Source: Selaginella moellendorffii (lineage: Eukaryota > Streptophyta > Lycopodiopsida > Selaginellales > Selaginellaceae). Taken from it: a stretch of DNA of 64,000 bases. The stretch is from NCBI RefSeq assembly GCF_000143415.4, contig NW_003314379.1, forward strand, positions 406,018-470,017, read 5' to 3'. The notes below the pieces were generated by a model. That model did no database searches, was not told the DNA's origin, and was given only the letters and a program-made list of their open reading frames with translations. Below are positions 1-10,155 of this stretch, in pieces; the stretch's first letter is position 1, and the number at the start of each line of letters is the position of its first letter. Position numbers and translations under genes: made by a program.

Positions 1-260
1 TCGAGCTTAGATGAGCTACTATTTAAAGATGAATAAGTTATCTACAAGGATGTCGTGTTTGCAGATGAAAAGTTCTATGAAATGGTTTTTTTCTGTGTGA
101 GTACGGTTGAGATGTATTGGGAGGGCGAGGAGGAAGCGGCCGGTCCGCTAAGGCGGCATTACAATGCTCCAGGGCCGCGAGAGCTTGATTCGGGTTGTAG
201 GGAAGCGGCAACGCAGTGTGTCACCCCAGGACGCTCCGCCAGCTCAGGTGAGTGATCGAG
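1..260 (+). pseudogene. 3' end and downstream flank of an upstream F-box/kelch paralog
   Basis: The window opens with sequence that resembles the stop-codon region and 3' flank of the F-box/kelch gene at 907-1908. The shared pieces are a TCGAGCTT segment like the one just before that gene's stop, a GGATGTCGTGTTTGCAG block also found downstream of the broken copy near 21340, and a GGCGGCATTACA then TTGTAGGGAAGC block matching 1993-2025. This implies a tandem paralog whose coding part lies left of the window. No coding sequence of it remains inside. Confidence 0.5.
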
Positions 261-859
261 CTTGTAATCGTTTTCTTGCAGTGCTGTGATGTCAAACAGC
301 TTAGCTTGTTGTGACTGCCTTGTGTGTGGGAAGCAAACGCGGGAATGAACTTCTTGTCAGTTGCCACCTTGGTTTGGAGTTTGCTCTGTTTTGATTCAAG
401 CAGCTTGATCGATGGTTTGTCTTGTCCAGATACTTGCCTGCAAAGTGGGAAGAAAAACTCGTTCCAGATGTCTTCCAGACACACTTCAGGTTCTTGTTTC
501 ATTTTCTTGTGGGCTTCTTCTGGAATCTCGAGGGATTCCATGCATGTTAAAGATATCTGGCGATTCTCTCGTCCTTGATGAGTATCCTATCAAACAATGC
601 AGTCCTTGCTCCATATCCCCATTGTGGGCATCGCGGCGTTGGTAGAACACGTAGAGACTAAACCGTCATCGCACTGGGGCATCCTAAAGAAGACTTGGCT
701 GTCGTGATGCATGTCTCGCCCCCGAAGAGGCAGTGATCATCATAGCGACTACGGAATCACATAAGAGGCAAGCGACAAATTCCTCGCAGCCAGCGACGCC
801 AAGGAAAAAGAAACGTTGGCTCGTCAAGATGCCCAACCGGGGCATATCCCTGCTCTGCG
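261..859. other. Intergenic, no gene seen
   Basis: Several short open frames overlap here on both strands, but none resembles a known family and none continues through a plausible splice pattern. The stretch is best read as the spacer and promoter side of the following F-box/kelch gene. Confidence 0.5.
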
Positions 860-866
860 TATAAAG
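860..866 (+). promoter_or_regulatory. Candidate TATA box of the F-box/kelch gene
   Basis: TATAAAG lies 41 bp upstream of the ATG at 907, a plausible spacing for a short 5' UTR. The only evidence is sequence match and position. Confidence 0.45.
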
Positions 867-906
867 GGCTGCTTGGATCTGGAGTTAGGGCAAATAGAGC
901 TGGGCT

Positions 907-1908
907 ATGGCGACGACAATCATCCCCGGCCTGGACAGCGATGCCGCTTACCAGTGCCTCCTGCGAGTGTCCCTCTCATCTCATGGGCAGATGCGCAAGA
1001 TGAGCCGAGCGTGGAGGGATCTCGTCTCCAGCGCCAAGTTCTACGATGATCGCGCTGCACAGGGGTTGGACGAGGAATGGCTTGTCGCCACGGTGATCCT
1101 CAGGCAAGAGGACGAGCTTTTGATCATGACGTTCAATCCCAGTAGCTCCAAGAAAGCGTGGATGGTTCTTCCTCCTCCACCGCGGGGCTTCTACGCCACT
1201 GGGGGATTCGATTGCAGGGCCCTCGGCAGCAAGCTCTATCTTCTCGGATTAGGCCAGGGGAAATCACTGAGCGTCTTCGATTCACACACGAATCGATGGA
1301 GCACCGCAGCGCCAATGCTGTGTCCTCGATTCTTCTATGCGTCCGCGGCTATGGAGGGTCAGCTCTACGTCGTTGGTGGCAACCGTGAGCGGCAGGAACA
1401 GGACGCTGAGACATACAATCCGCTGGAGGACCGATGGTATCCCCTCCCGCCATTGCCACCGCATGGGACCATGGCCTTTCGCAACGCTCTCGTCGTGGAT
1501 GGTTACAAGATGGTTATCTTGCGCGCTGGTAATGGAGAGACGCTTGTTTTCTCAGCACAAGATCATTCCTGGGAAGTGGCGGACATGACTAGATTGCGCG
1601 GGTGCTGCTGTATTGTCCATGGCAACCGGATCTACGATGCCAACACGTTGCAGAGATATGACAGTGGCAACAACTCATGGGAGGCACTCCAGCTGACGAA
1701 CGCTTCTTCCAGCGATAGCAAGTCTGTGTTCCGTGGTGTGAGCTGCCAGAAGAACATCTGGGCAGTCAAGGAGGATTGCAAGGTCGTGAAAGTGATCCAA
1801 GTTCCCAATGATGGCAGCCTGGAAGCCAAGGTGATGGCAGTTTATGAGCTCAATGTGCCTTTCAGCAATTTACATCTAATATTCGACCTCGAAGTTCTTC
1901 GAGCTTGA
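907..1908 (+). CDS. F-box/kelch-repeat protein
   Basis: Intact single-exon gene of 333 residues. Residues 4-60 carry a plant F-box followed by the usual linker (IIPGLDSD, CLLRVSLSSH, WRDLVSS, LDEEWLV). Kelch-type repeats follow with GSKLYLLG, DSHTNRWSTAAPM, GQLYVVGGN, YNPLEDRWYPLPPLPP and YDSGNNSWEAL. Proteins of this family act as substrate receptors of SCF ubiquitin ligases: the F-box binds the SKP1 adaptor and the kelch propeller binds the target. The target is not predictable here. The length fits short single-exon plant F-box/kelch genes, and the ATG at 907 puts the F-box at the very N-terminus. A candidate TATA box lies 41 bp upstream. At least three damaged relatives lie in the window (1-260, 21241-22175 plus 39562-39690, and 40330-41112), so this is an expanded local family. 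Confidence 0.9.
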   Translation: MATTIIPGLDSDAAYQCLLRVSLSSHGQMRKMSRAWRDLVSSAKFYDDRAAQGLDEEWLVATVILRQEDELLIMTFNPSSSKKAWMVLPPPPRGFYATGGFDCRALGSKLYLLGLGQGKSLSVFDSHTNRWSTAAPMLCPRFFYASAAMEGQLYVVGGNRERQEQDAETYNPLEDRWYPLPPLPPHGTMAFRNALVVDGYKMVILRAGNGETLVFSAQDHSWEVADMTRLRGCCCIVHGNRIYDANTLQRYDSGNNSWEALQLTNASSSDSKSVFRGVSCQKNIWAVKEDCKVVKVIQVPNDGSLEAKVMAVYELNVPFSNLHLIFDLEVLRA

Positions 1909-2141
1909 TGGATCCTGGATTATCTACTAGCTAAAGAAAAGTTTTTTACATGGATCTCCATGTTTTAAAAAGATAGTTTTATTTCATTTAAGGCAGCATT
2001 ACAGTGTGGCAGCTTGTAGGGAAGTAGTAGAGCAGTGTGTTCATGTCACTCCAAGATGCTGATGTGAGTTATTTTTTTGGTGAATTTTGTTTGTTGGAGT
2101 GTTTAAAAGGTAGCTTGTGAGCCCTGTCGGATGTGGGAATT
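1909..2141 (+). other. 3' flank of the F-box/kelch gene
   Basis: This A/T-rich stretch shares the block 'ggcagcattacag ... ttgtagggaag ... gatgctgatgt' with the downstream flanks of the other F-box copies (near 150-230, and on the minus strand near 21240-21320). It is therefore part of the duplicated unit. No gene is seen in it. Confidence 0.45.
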
Positions 2142-2840
2142 GGGGATAGTCTAAAATTGAGTCGAGCTTACAAGTTTGAGCTCAATTCAATTCAAATCAA
2201 TGCAAATAAATATAGTCAATTATAAGTTTTATAAAGAAATTTCATGTCAGAAAAATGTTATCCTTCATGAACTTAAATTTATGAAAATGGTTTGGAGAAA
2301 TTTATATGTTTTGGTACTATTATAGAGAAAAAAAATTTATATAATAAAATACTGACTAAGTAATTTCTAGAATTAAAAGTTAGTCCAAACCCATATACAT
2401 TCACAATATTCTAGTTAAAGAGAATCATTTTCAGCTAAAAAAATGGGAATATTGAAGTTCACTATAAACTTGAAAATTCGTTTTATATATTTTGACATCT
2501 CAATAATTTAACCTTTCAACATTTTGATATTCCAATATTTTGACATTTCAATAATTGACCACCACACATTAAACTAAAAATATAAATAATTTTATAGACT
2601 CATTCATTCATCCATTCTTTAGGGTTTTGCAGAGATAGAAAGCAAGGGAGACAAAAAATTTGTGAATAATTATAATATAAATAAATGTGAAAATATTAAA
2701 TTTTTTTTACTACTAAGATTTCATATTACACTTTTGATCTTTATTACCCACCTAGGAATGTAAAGACCATTATCACTATTAATAAAAATACTTCTATTAC
2801 TTTTGAAATAATAGTATGGTAGAAAAAAGAAGAAATGAAT
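2142..2840 (+). mobile_element. Truncated, decayed end of a third element-2 type transposon
   Basis: The block starts GGGGATAGTCTAAAATTGAG, close to the terminus of transposon copy 1 at 22176 (GGGGATGGTCTAAAGTTGAG), and continues with the same subterminal text (TTGAGCTCAATTCAA, then AATATAGTCAAT). Around 2640-2835 it holds a dead version of the small SPYYTP gene: the DNA segments for the SPYYTP stretch and the following TTITID stretch are still recognisable, but the frame is full of stops. Similarity to copies 1 and 2 fades after about 2840 and no opposite end is seen nearby. It is a third insertion of the family, older and truncated. Confidence 0.65.
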
Positions 2841-3179
2841 CTATTAAAAATAGCCTTATTTACCATTTTAAGGATATATATCTTCATCCGTATTTGACCT
2901 CATATAGTCATCGATTCCAATCTTAAATTTTTGAACACTATCCTTAATCATATAAAGATAATTTTATGACTCCTTTATTATTTAAGAGTTTCTATCATTC
3001 CCATGATCCCAATTATAGTCTACAATTACATTAACTACTTTGCTAAGTAAAATGTTTATATGGATCACATCATCAACTCTCTAAGGGAAACCTTTTTACT
3101 AATCCCAAAATCTTAAAGTCATTTTCTCATTAGCCCCTTTCTATTCACTATATTACTTATATATTCATATATAAACTAA
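2841..3179. other. A/T-rich spacer, nothing recognised
   Basis: The stretch lies between the transposon-end fragment and a decayed gypsy fragment. I see no coding potential or repeat structure here. Confidence 0.4.
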
Positions 3180-4490
3180 AGTGGAGAGTCATGCCCTCTG
3201 GATATGTTACTTCTCGAGGATAGACCCATTTATCCTTACTTCAACTCTTGTTTGTCGAAATACCTTATCAATGCTTTAGTTACCTTGAACAAGTTTTATA
3301 GTTTTTGGTTCACTTAGTTGCTACACCGTTAATCTAGCTTACTGAACTATGTTTGCAACCACAAAATTATCTAAAGCACTCATATCAATAAAGATTTTAA
3401 CAAAACTACCTCTGAGCTTCTCTCAAAGAGCTAGTAAATGTTGCAAATGACTCTCTAGCAAAGTTGCTTATGTAATGAGTAACTTTGAGCTAAAGATTGC
3501 ATCACGTACCTTAGTTTGGATTTCACCTGATTTAATGACCACATTGACTTTGGCCTTTTTTGGGTAAGGATATTCTCTCAAAAATGTTATGCTTCACCAC
3601 AATTGAAACATATGTTATTTCTTATGCTACTAGTAGACTTAGCCTTTTTATTAGTGGGTTTATTCGTTTTCACTTGAGTCCCCCACATACTTGCTCACTA
3701 GCTATTGGATTTGCATTTTTGAAACCTTAAGGACTCATTCTTAGAGAAACTCTTCTTGAATTTCCCTTTGCCATATATCCCCCTTGGTTTAGCTTCTTTG
3801 CTAAATGTGGACCCTGACCCCGTTATGTTCCTTTTTCACAAGTTATAATTGAAATGCAGCTTAATAGTTGTATCCAATACTTCCTTGTAGTTGGTCGAGT
3901 TCCAACGCATCACTTCGTCTTAAGCCTAATATGAAGGCATGGAATGCATCCATGTTGCTCATATATATGAAAGGGATCCTCTTCACCATGAATACATTCA
4001 CATACTCTTGAATAGTTTTTGTCTACTTCAGCATACTCAACTCATCCTTTAGATGTAGAGTAGCATTTGGAGGAACATAAATTGCACGAATCCTCACTTT
4101 CATCATTTCCCAAGTGGGCTAGTCCTTTATTAGCCTTTGTTGTTCTCCACTAAGACTTAGTAAGCTCTATTTCGTTAAAGTGGGAATTGTCATTATCCCA
4201 CTTGTAAAATAAGGTTTCCAAACCTTTATATAGTATATAAATATAACAAAATTCAACTGCATTGAGGCACATGCCATTTTATTTTAAACAAGGAAATGTC
4301 TACTCAATCACTTCTCACTGCTTCACCTCTCTCTTCTCCTTGTCATTGTCGTCCAATTTCTTTCCATCCTTTTAATATTGGCTCAGTTGCTCCGAGTCTA
4401 GGTGGAGCCCAAGTCCCCATTCAATCTTTACTTTCCCCTTATTAATAAAACAACTTCGTAGACTTCCAATAACATGCTGTAACACTTCTA
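3180..4490 (-). pseudogene. Decayed Ty3/gypsy gag-protease fragment
   Basis: Read on the minus strand, about 3900-4040 translates to gag-like text (KTIQEYVNVFMVKRIPF, MSNMDAFHAFILGLR). About 3585-3620 gives a damaged zinc knuckle (CFNCGEA, a stop, then HF). About 3200-3420 resembles a retroviral aspartic protease around FIDMSALDNFV, where the usual motif is D-(S/T)-G-A, followed by VRINGS. Many stops interrupt every piece. The order gag, knuckle, protease is normal for Ty3/gypsy elements, and no reverse transcriptase follows to the left. No LTRs were identified. Confidence 0.65.
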
Positions 4491-4536
4491 GTATAATGCA
4501 AATCCTCTCAAAGAATTGTCTTTTAATATTAATACA

Positions 4537-4558
4537 ATGGCATGGAACCCCATGCCAT
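4537..4558. repeat. 22-bp palindrome (element-1 family), leftmost copy
   Basis: Nine-base arms ATGGCATGG and CCATGCCAT pair perfectly around a four-base centre. It lies just 3' of the FCP1-like exon, near the left limit of the palindrome-bearing block. Confidence 0.85.
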
Positions 4559-4592
4559 AATAAGTTACATTTTTAAATAAATACATGCCATC

Positions 4593-6601
4593 TCAGACTG
4601 TTATTTTTTGCCTCCAACGCCTATACAATAATCTTGGAATTTCATCACTCTCCACACTATCAGGATTTAAACCCAATAGTAATGCCATCTCTTCTCTAAT
4701 ACGTCCACGCTCATGTTCAGTGGTCGAAGAACCCATCCGGTTGAGCAGATTATGGAGATGCGGATAGTGCTTGGCTAGACAATATACATGCCATAAATGA
4801 TGACTGGTGTCTGTCCGATCAAATGGCTTCTGATATACCGTTCCATCTGCCATTTGGTTGATTTCTGCAGCCACCTCCTGGACTAGCCGGTTCTCTATCA
4901 CCATCGCTTCAAGCCGTTTTGCAAGGTCCCCCAGAACATACGGTTTCTTCTCCCTAGTTTCCATACTGCAAGAGATGGGGTGCACTGCATATGTGTGCGT
5001 GTTCGCTGCAGTTTTAATCGGCGAGTCATCGATGATGAGGATTTCACTTGACCTAGCAGTCCGGTTCATCACTACAGCCTCTGCCTTGACGAAGATGGGC
5101 TTGCTACCCCTCACATGGACCATAGTCAAGCAATCCTCCTGCGTTAGGAGAAAGTCAAATGGTAATATTACTCGCGTCTGATCGTGCATCATCTGTAGCA
5201 ATATTAATGCATTGTGGCGCATCATGGATGTCCAAACTCCCAATTGCAAATTGAACCCGGCCCTCTGTTTTAAGTGTCGCATGGTCATTATTAGATCCCG
5301 CAGTTTCTCCCGTGTGATTAATGTGAATCTGTCTCTTTTGACCAACTTGCGACCGCAGGCTTTGGAGGGTGCAGTGACATTCGAGGACGAGCCACGCTCA
5401 TGGGAGAAAAGGACACCGTTCAGATCAAAAACGATACAGTACTTTCGCCGTGACTCTGAAATGAAATGCGTTAGCATAAAAAATGGTACAAGTTAATTTT
5501 ACCATCTACAATATTAGCGAATGGTGCTCCCGATGGTCGTTCAGAGGGTTTTGGTCGAGGAAACGTGAAGGGTGGAAATACTCTCCTCTGCAATGTGGGG
5601 TCAATCGCATCCGATGGCGTGTGGGCACATGCCATTTCAGCTGTAGACTCTGGTACAACTGGCTCAACAGTGGCATGGGGTGGTTCCGATGGCGTGTGAT
5701 CACACGCCATTTCAGCTGGTGCCTCCGTTGGCAAAGTGGACATGACCGAACAGGCAGCAGGGGCGGTGTAGGGAGGTTCCAACGGCGCGTAGTCAGACGA
5801 TTGGGCACACGTTGGAAATGAGGATACGACCGGCTCGGCGGCTGGGGCGGCCTCATGCGGGTCCAATGGCGCCTGGTCACCGTCAGTTGGATACGTGGAC
5901 AAGATTGACTTAGTGGTATGGGCAGCATCAAGTGGAGCGTGGTCAACTTGCTTGGCGTTGATATGGATAGTAGCCTCCACCAGCTCTGATGACTCTTGCA
6001 GGCAAGTAGAGTCCACTGGCGGATCCATATGCATGTCCAAATATCTCCCTTCGATTGAGATGGTATCCTCCCGTGCTACTAAAAACAAACTCATTAGCAC
6101 ATTGAATCGACTATACTGTATTTACCATCAACTGCTATTGAGGAACTAGGACCGATATCACTTGGGCGCACTGCTGATTCTGAAGGATTGGACATACGTT
6201 TCGACCCTTGCTTGGCACTATCCTTCCTCGACACTAAAGGCTAGAGTTTGTATCTTAATTCAACTGAATAATCTCTACTTACCATTTCTTCTGCGACCTA
6301 CATGGACAATGTTAGAAATGGTAAAAGGTTAGGAATGGATGTACTATTATTTACCTGATGGTTTGTCTTGTATGACCTTCCTCCGCTGCTCTTTGGCCAC
6401 CTCAGGCTGGCCATCATCGTCATCATCGTCATCATCGTTATTGTGATCGTCACCATTGTGAGGACCATCCAAGTCCTCTTCGTCCTCCTCTTCTTCGTCC
6501 TCCTCTTCTTCGTCCTCCTCTTCGTCCTTCTGCTCTTCCTGTTCATTATCTTTCTCTGGCTCCTCATCCCCCTCTTGCATTTCTTCCATAGGTTGCTCAG
6601 G
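4593..6601 (-). CDS. C-terminal half of the element-1 fusion gene: acidic region and FCP1-like phosphatase domain
   Basis: Consecutive exons join in frame through short GT-AG introns (for example 5456-5502, 47 nt) and continue the gene at 6605-9962 after a single in-frame TAG at 6602-6604. Order along the protein: a Glu/Asp-rich tract (about 6400-6590), a Ser-rich exon, a repetitive Pro/Ala/His exon (5503-6085) with five loose repeats such as DHAPLDAAH, DQAPLDPH, DYAPLEPP and DHTPSEPP, then an FCP1/NLI-interacting-factor-like domain (4593-5455). That domain shows YCIVFDLNGVLFSHERG, GVWTSMM, KAEAV and EILIIDDSP. The HAD nucleophile motif is normally DxDx(T/V); here it reads DLNGV, so the second Asp is Asn, and catalysis may be lost. 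FCP1-like enzymes dephosphorylate the RNA polymerase II tail, but a role here is only inference. It could also be a separate gene. Confidence 0.6.
5614..5635. repeat. 22-bp palindrome inside a coding exon
   Basis: Arms ATGGCGTGTGG and GCACATGCCAT pair with one or two mismatches near the centre. On the minus strand it is read in frame and encodes MACAHTP within the repetitive exon. Confidence 0.8.
5689..5710. repeat. Perfect 22-bp palindrome inside a coding exon
   Basis: The half-site ATGGCGTGTGA is followed directly by its exact reverse complement. On the minus strand it is read in frame and encodes MACDHTP. It is the most symmetrical member of the family. Confidence 0.9.
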
Positions 6602-6604
6602 CTA
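6602..6604 (-). other. In-frame TAG splitting the fusion gene
   Basis: The codon falls between KMVLEKQAI and PEQPMEEMQEG in an otherwise uninterrupted frame, consistent with a CAG-to-TAG change. It is either a true nonsense mutation or an assembly error. Confidence 0.7.
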
Positions 6605-9600
6605 GATTGCTTGTTTTTCCAGGACCATCTTGGAAAAATCATCTGGCCGAGTCTCCATCTCAAAATACAAGACATCCATAGCCTGTTTTAGTGCGTGACC
6701 TAGGACCGTATCCTCACCCGACTGTCTTAACATGGTTTCTGCACGTTCTTGCACCCTTCGAAGACGACGAGATGAGAAAAACGTGGCCCTGACTTGAAAA
6801 GCATCCCTCATCCATTGTACCTCTCCATTGAGATTGGGGAAGGGGAGTCCGCCATAGGAATCTGAGTCAGAAGGTGGTGACTGGCTCCTTTCACTCAGCC
6901 CTTGATCTGCAATGAATGGCATGAGCACACACGCCATAACCGCGAGGCATTACCTATCATCTTTTCGTTGCCCTTCTTCCTTTTCGAATCAAACGCCTCT
7001 GATCCCGACGACTGTCCAACGTGCTTTCGCTTTTTATGACCACTGTCAGTTTGAGCTTGGCTGGTGCTTGCCTGTTTTGCCTTTGAAGAAGTGTCTCCTC
7101 CAAGGAATGGCATGAGACCACACGCCATTGCAAATATAATTTGTACCTCCTTTTTTCCTATTGCTTGTCTGTTTGTCCTTCTTCGACGCGCCACCAGTGC
7201 GCTTTTCAGTCCTCGTGTCTGAATATTCACAACGATCTATAATCAAAATGGCGTGAGGCCTCACGTGACCTTACCTTGTGCAGGTTGTGACCTCGGCCTA
7301 ACATCAGTAGCTGTTAACGCCGTTTCAGCATCTGGGGGTGGCCACGCTCCTGCATACAGAGCTTGTGAGATAACATTTAAACTTAAAGTGCGTACTCACC
7401 AGGTTCGTAGAGAAGATACTGTTTTTCTTTGGCAACTGTAATTATATGCTCCATTGAAGTCACCTCTTCAATGGAGTTTGTCACCGCAACACACGGGACA
7501 CCCTTGAGTAGTGCGGCTCGAAAGAATAGTCCGCCGCAGTTGTACTCGACAACGCATTTGCCCTTGGAGTCACCCGCTATTGCGTTGAAGACCCAGCTGA
7601 GCATTTCCCATGCTGCACCTGGAGCTTTCTTTGGATTCAAAAGCTCCATAGCCGTCTTCAGTTCCTCAGGCACGGGTAAATTGACCTCCCTCAGATCAAT
7701 TCGATCGGCTTTGTTGAACGAAGCTGGGAAGTCACTCCAGTCCCACTCTGCTGCAGGACCAATAACAAGGGCGACTGTGAAGATGCGGACATTCGTCGGT
7801 ATCTTCTTCTTAGCCATTATCCCATGGATCTCCCGCATCTCCTTGCCTTTCAACCGAGCCTTCACCTCGTTCAAGGCCTTCCAGAACTTGTGATAGGATT
7901 CGGAGTCGTAGATCATATAGTGGACTGAAGATTCCACCTCCGCAAGTCCCACCATTAAGTCAATGATGGAGCTGACTTCGTCTGCATGAGTGATCTCCTC
8001 GTTTGTGAAGTCCATCACACAAAAGATGTTCTTGACCTGCTCATCTCCGCGGGAAACGATGCTCCTCCACCTTTGATCCTCATCCGAATTCACGTATACC
8101 CGGTAAGGTTCTCGATAGGCCTCTGCTGCGGGGTCGAGCTGTTTCTGAAGCCGGCGGTCGACATCCCTCTTAATGAAATTTGGATACTGATCCAACTTCT
8201 CAGCTTTACTTTTCGTGGCATCCCGCAGCAGATCGATGAACTTGGGGGCCCCCTTCACGTACTCGTCGATGTCTTCATTTGACAAGTCCAGCTCTTCCAT
8301 CATCTCTTGCGTGGTGTCGATGCTCACCCTCGCCACGGCCACTTGCTCGAAGATCCAATCCTTCAATAGCGCACGAGCTCTCAGAGTCGTGCACAAGTCC
8401 TCGTATGGCACAATATGGCCGGGAGTCATTTTGGTCTTGTTGAAGACTACCTCACCAAGTAGAAGAGCATTAGCCACTGTCAGAAGGTCGTCGTCGTCTA
8501 GAGACCGCGAGAAACGCAAGGCGTTGAGCTTCAAATCATTGGGCTTCCGGCCGTCCTCCACACCCATTGAGTTTAGCAACTCCCCGTCATGGTACCTCCT
8601 TAGCACATCTACCCATTTGTCAAAAACAACTTTTGTCGCGAGTAGAATGTTATGGATGCTGAGTGTGTCATTGACCCCCAGTGTTTTCGAGAGAAGACTC
8701 GAGAATTCCTGCAATGGAAATGGCGTGAGGCCATATGCTATGCCACATGCAACGAGGCTTACCTGCCAGGCGCTAGTTGCTAGTGCACGTCCTTGTCTTG
8801 GTTTTTGTGGCTTCTTCAGTTGAACCCAGAGCTTCCGTGTTCGTGCCAATGTCTCGTGCAGACCCGATTTGTAGCACGTTTCTTGCTTGACATTCTGCGC
8901 GTGGGAGATGTATATGATAGATCGGAGGGGCGAGTTGCCTTTTATCAGGCGGACAACTCTTGTCTTGAAGACTTTCTTCACCTCCTCGCCCACCATAATA
9001 TCCACAACTATCTGTTGCATCGCCAAGCTAGAATGCTGCCCGGAGACGGCATAGAACCGGATGTTCTGATCGTCCAACACCTTCCTATTGATCAAGTCTG
9101 GAAACCTCGTCTCGCCCTTCATTGTTCGGTAGTAGGGGATCACGTCTGCGATGTCGGGTGTTACTGGACTTGCCAGCATCTTCTGCTTCAGTTTCTCCAC
9201 CCACTCATCAGATACTAGCCTGTGGTTGTATTTGCTTTGGATCTCGATACGGCTCACGTCGATTGTATATACTTTGTTGGAATAGTAACAAGTACTATTA
9301 TCTGCGACGATTTTTGCTGCCTCTTCTTGCTCTTTCTGCTCTTTGCGGCTCTTCTTTTTGGTGGGTGTAGTGTTCGAACCCGAGGCAATGGCATCACCGA
9401 GTAGCTTCTTTTTTGGAGCAGCAGAGTCGGACGTCGGCTTGAGCTTGACCACCCTTTTCTGCTTCGGGGTAGTTTCCAGATCGACCCCCTTCCCCTTCGC
9501 TTCGCAAACTGGAGGCACTCTCAACGGCTCAATGTTGGAATATAGTTTTTGAACATCGCCGTAGGTGAGGTCCGTGGATTCCATGTGATCTTCATAGACC

Positions 9601-9962
9601 CGCAGCGTCTTTGAAATTGTGGGCCTCCTGGACAACCTCTCCCTAGCTCCCTCTAGGAATTCCTGATAGCCGCTGCCCCCCTCCGGGAAGCCGCTAGGAT
9701 GTGCAAGGTGGATCTTGAAGGCGGACGCTGTCTCTACCACAAGTGCCAGTCCATATTCTTGCATGGAACTGCATGGAGTGTCTGTCACTTGGATGAGGAT
9801 CCCCATGCATTCTTTTCTCCCACCATCTGTGTTGTACAGCATCAGATCCTCGCCTTCCATCCCGAAAGTCCAACTGGTGAGCTCCTCCCCCTTCTCTGCA
9901 TCCACATTGACAGTGGCTGGAAGAAGAACGCAATTCCTCGCCTGTTCAAAAATGCACAACAA
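6605..9962 (-). CDS. N-terminal half of the element-1 fusion gene: ParB-like and methyltransferase-like domains
   Basis: Multi-exon gene with introns at 8709-8762, 7350-7399, 7237-7274, 7098-7146 and 6907-6953 (38-54 nt, all GT-AG, phase-consistent). An N-terminal region of unknown type is followed by a Lys-rich stretch, then a ParB/sulfiredoxin-like domain (about 9000-9280): VYTIDVSRIEI, NHRLVSDEWVEKLKQKM and FYAVSGQHSSLAMQQI, where GQHSS stands for the family's G-x-H-R. The last third (7400-7800) resembles the methyltransferase part of the gene at 48810-52886: a DFP motif in DWSDFPASFNK, then WEMLSWVFNAI and CVVEYNCGGLFFRAALLKG as a degraded SAM-binding motif. Basic exons (RKKG, KKRKHVG) follow. 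The start is uncertain: 3' splice sites lie just upstream (near 9937 and 9991), so a first exon around 10190-10330 is likely. The TAG at 6602-6604 interrupts an otherwise continuous frame. Confidence 0.7.
6916..6937. repeat. 22-bp palindrome inside a 47-nt intron
   Basis: Arms ATGGCATGAG and CACACGCCAT. It fills about half of intron 6907-6953 of the fusion gene, close to the 3' splice site. Confidence 0.85.
7107..7128. repeat. 22-bp palindrome inside a 49-nt intron
   Basis: Arms ATGGCATGAG and CACACGCCAT. It sits inside intron 7098-7146, a few bases from the 3' splice site. Confidence 0.85.
7248..7269. repeat. Palindrome occupying most of a 38-nt intron
   Basis: The 14-base core CGTGAGGCCTCACG is perfectly self-complementary. 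It fills most of intron 7237-7274, whose 5' splice site directly abuts the repeat. Confidence 0.85.
8720..8745. repeat. Degenerate palindrome inside a 54-nt intron
   Basis: ATGGCGTGAGGCC is followed by a diverged right arm with a small insertion. It lies within intron 8709-8762, which has length divisible by three and no stop, so it can also be read through. Confidence 0.75.
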
Positions 9963-9995
9963 TTAGAGCTGACAGATGAAAAGCTAGCAGCTGGA

Positions 9996-10018
9996 AATAA
10001 CGTGAGGCCACACGCCAT
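9996..10018. repeat. Palindrome upstream of the ParB-like exon
   Basis: The core GTGAGGCCACAC belongs to the same family, with one decayed outer arm. It abuts a candidate 3' splice site on the minus strand, so it is probably intronic. Confidence 0.75.
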
Positions 10019-10056
10019 TCACCACTGCATCAGATGTCTTGAGGCTGCATCCTAAG

Positions 10057-10078
10057 ATGGCGTGAGGCTACACGCCAT
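10057..10078. repeat. 22-bp palindrome
   Basis: Arms ATGGCGTGAGG and CTACACGCCAT. It lies in the probable first intron or leader of the fusion gene. Confidence 0.85.
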
Positions 10079-10133
10079 CTGTAACCGGACTGCACTCGAG
10101 AGCCCAATCGGTGCATGCCAATGTTGCTACTGA

Positions 10134-10155
10134 ATGGCATGTGGCCTCATGCCAT
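10134..10155. repeat. 22-bp palindrome
   Basis: Arms ATGGCATGTGG and CCTCATGCCAT, with a single central mismatch. It lies in the probable first intron or leader of the fusion gene. Confidence 0.85.

Noticed and set aside
6368-6691. A hydrophobic plus-strand frame that looks like a membrane protein
   Set aside because: It is the antisense shadow of the acidic Glu/Asp codon run in the fusion gene.
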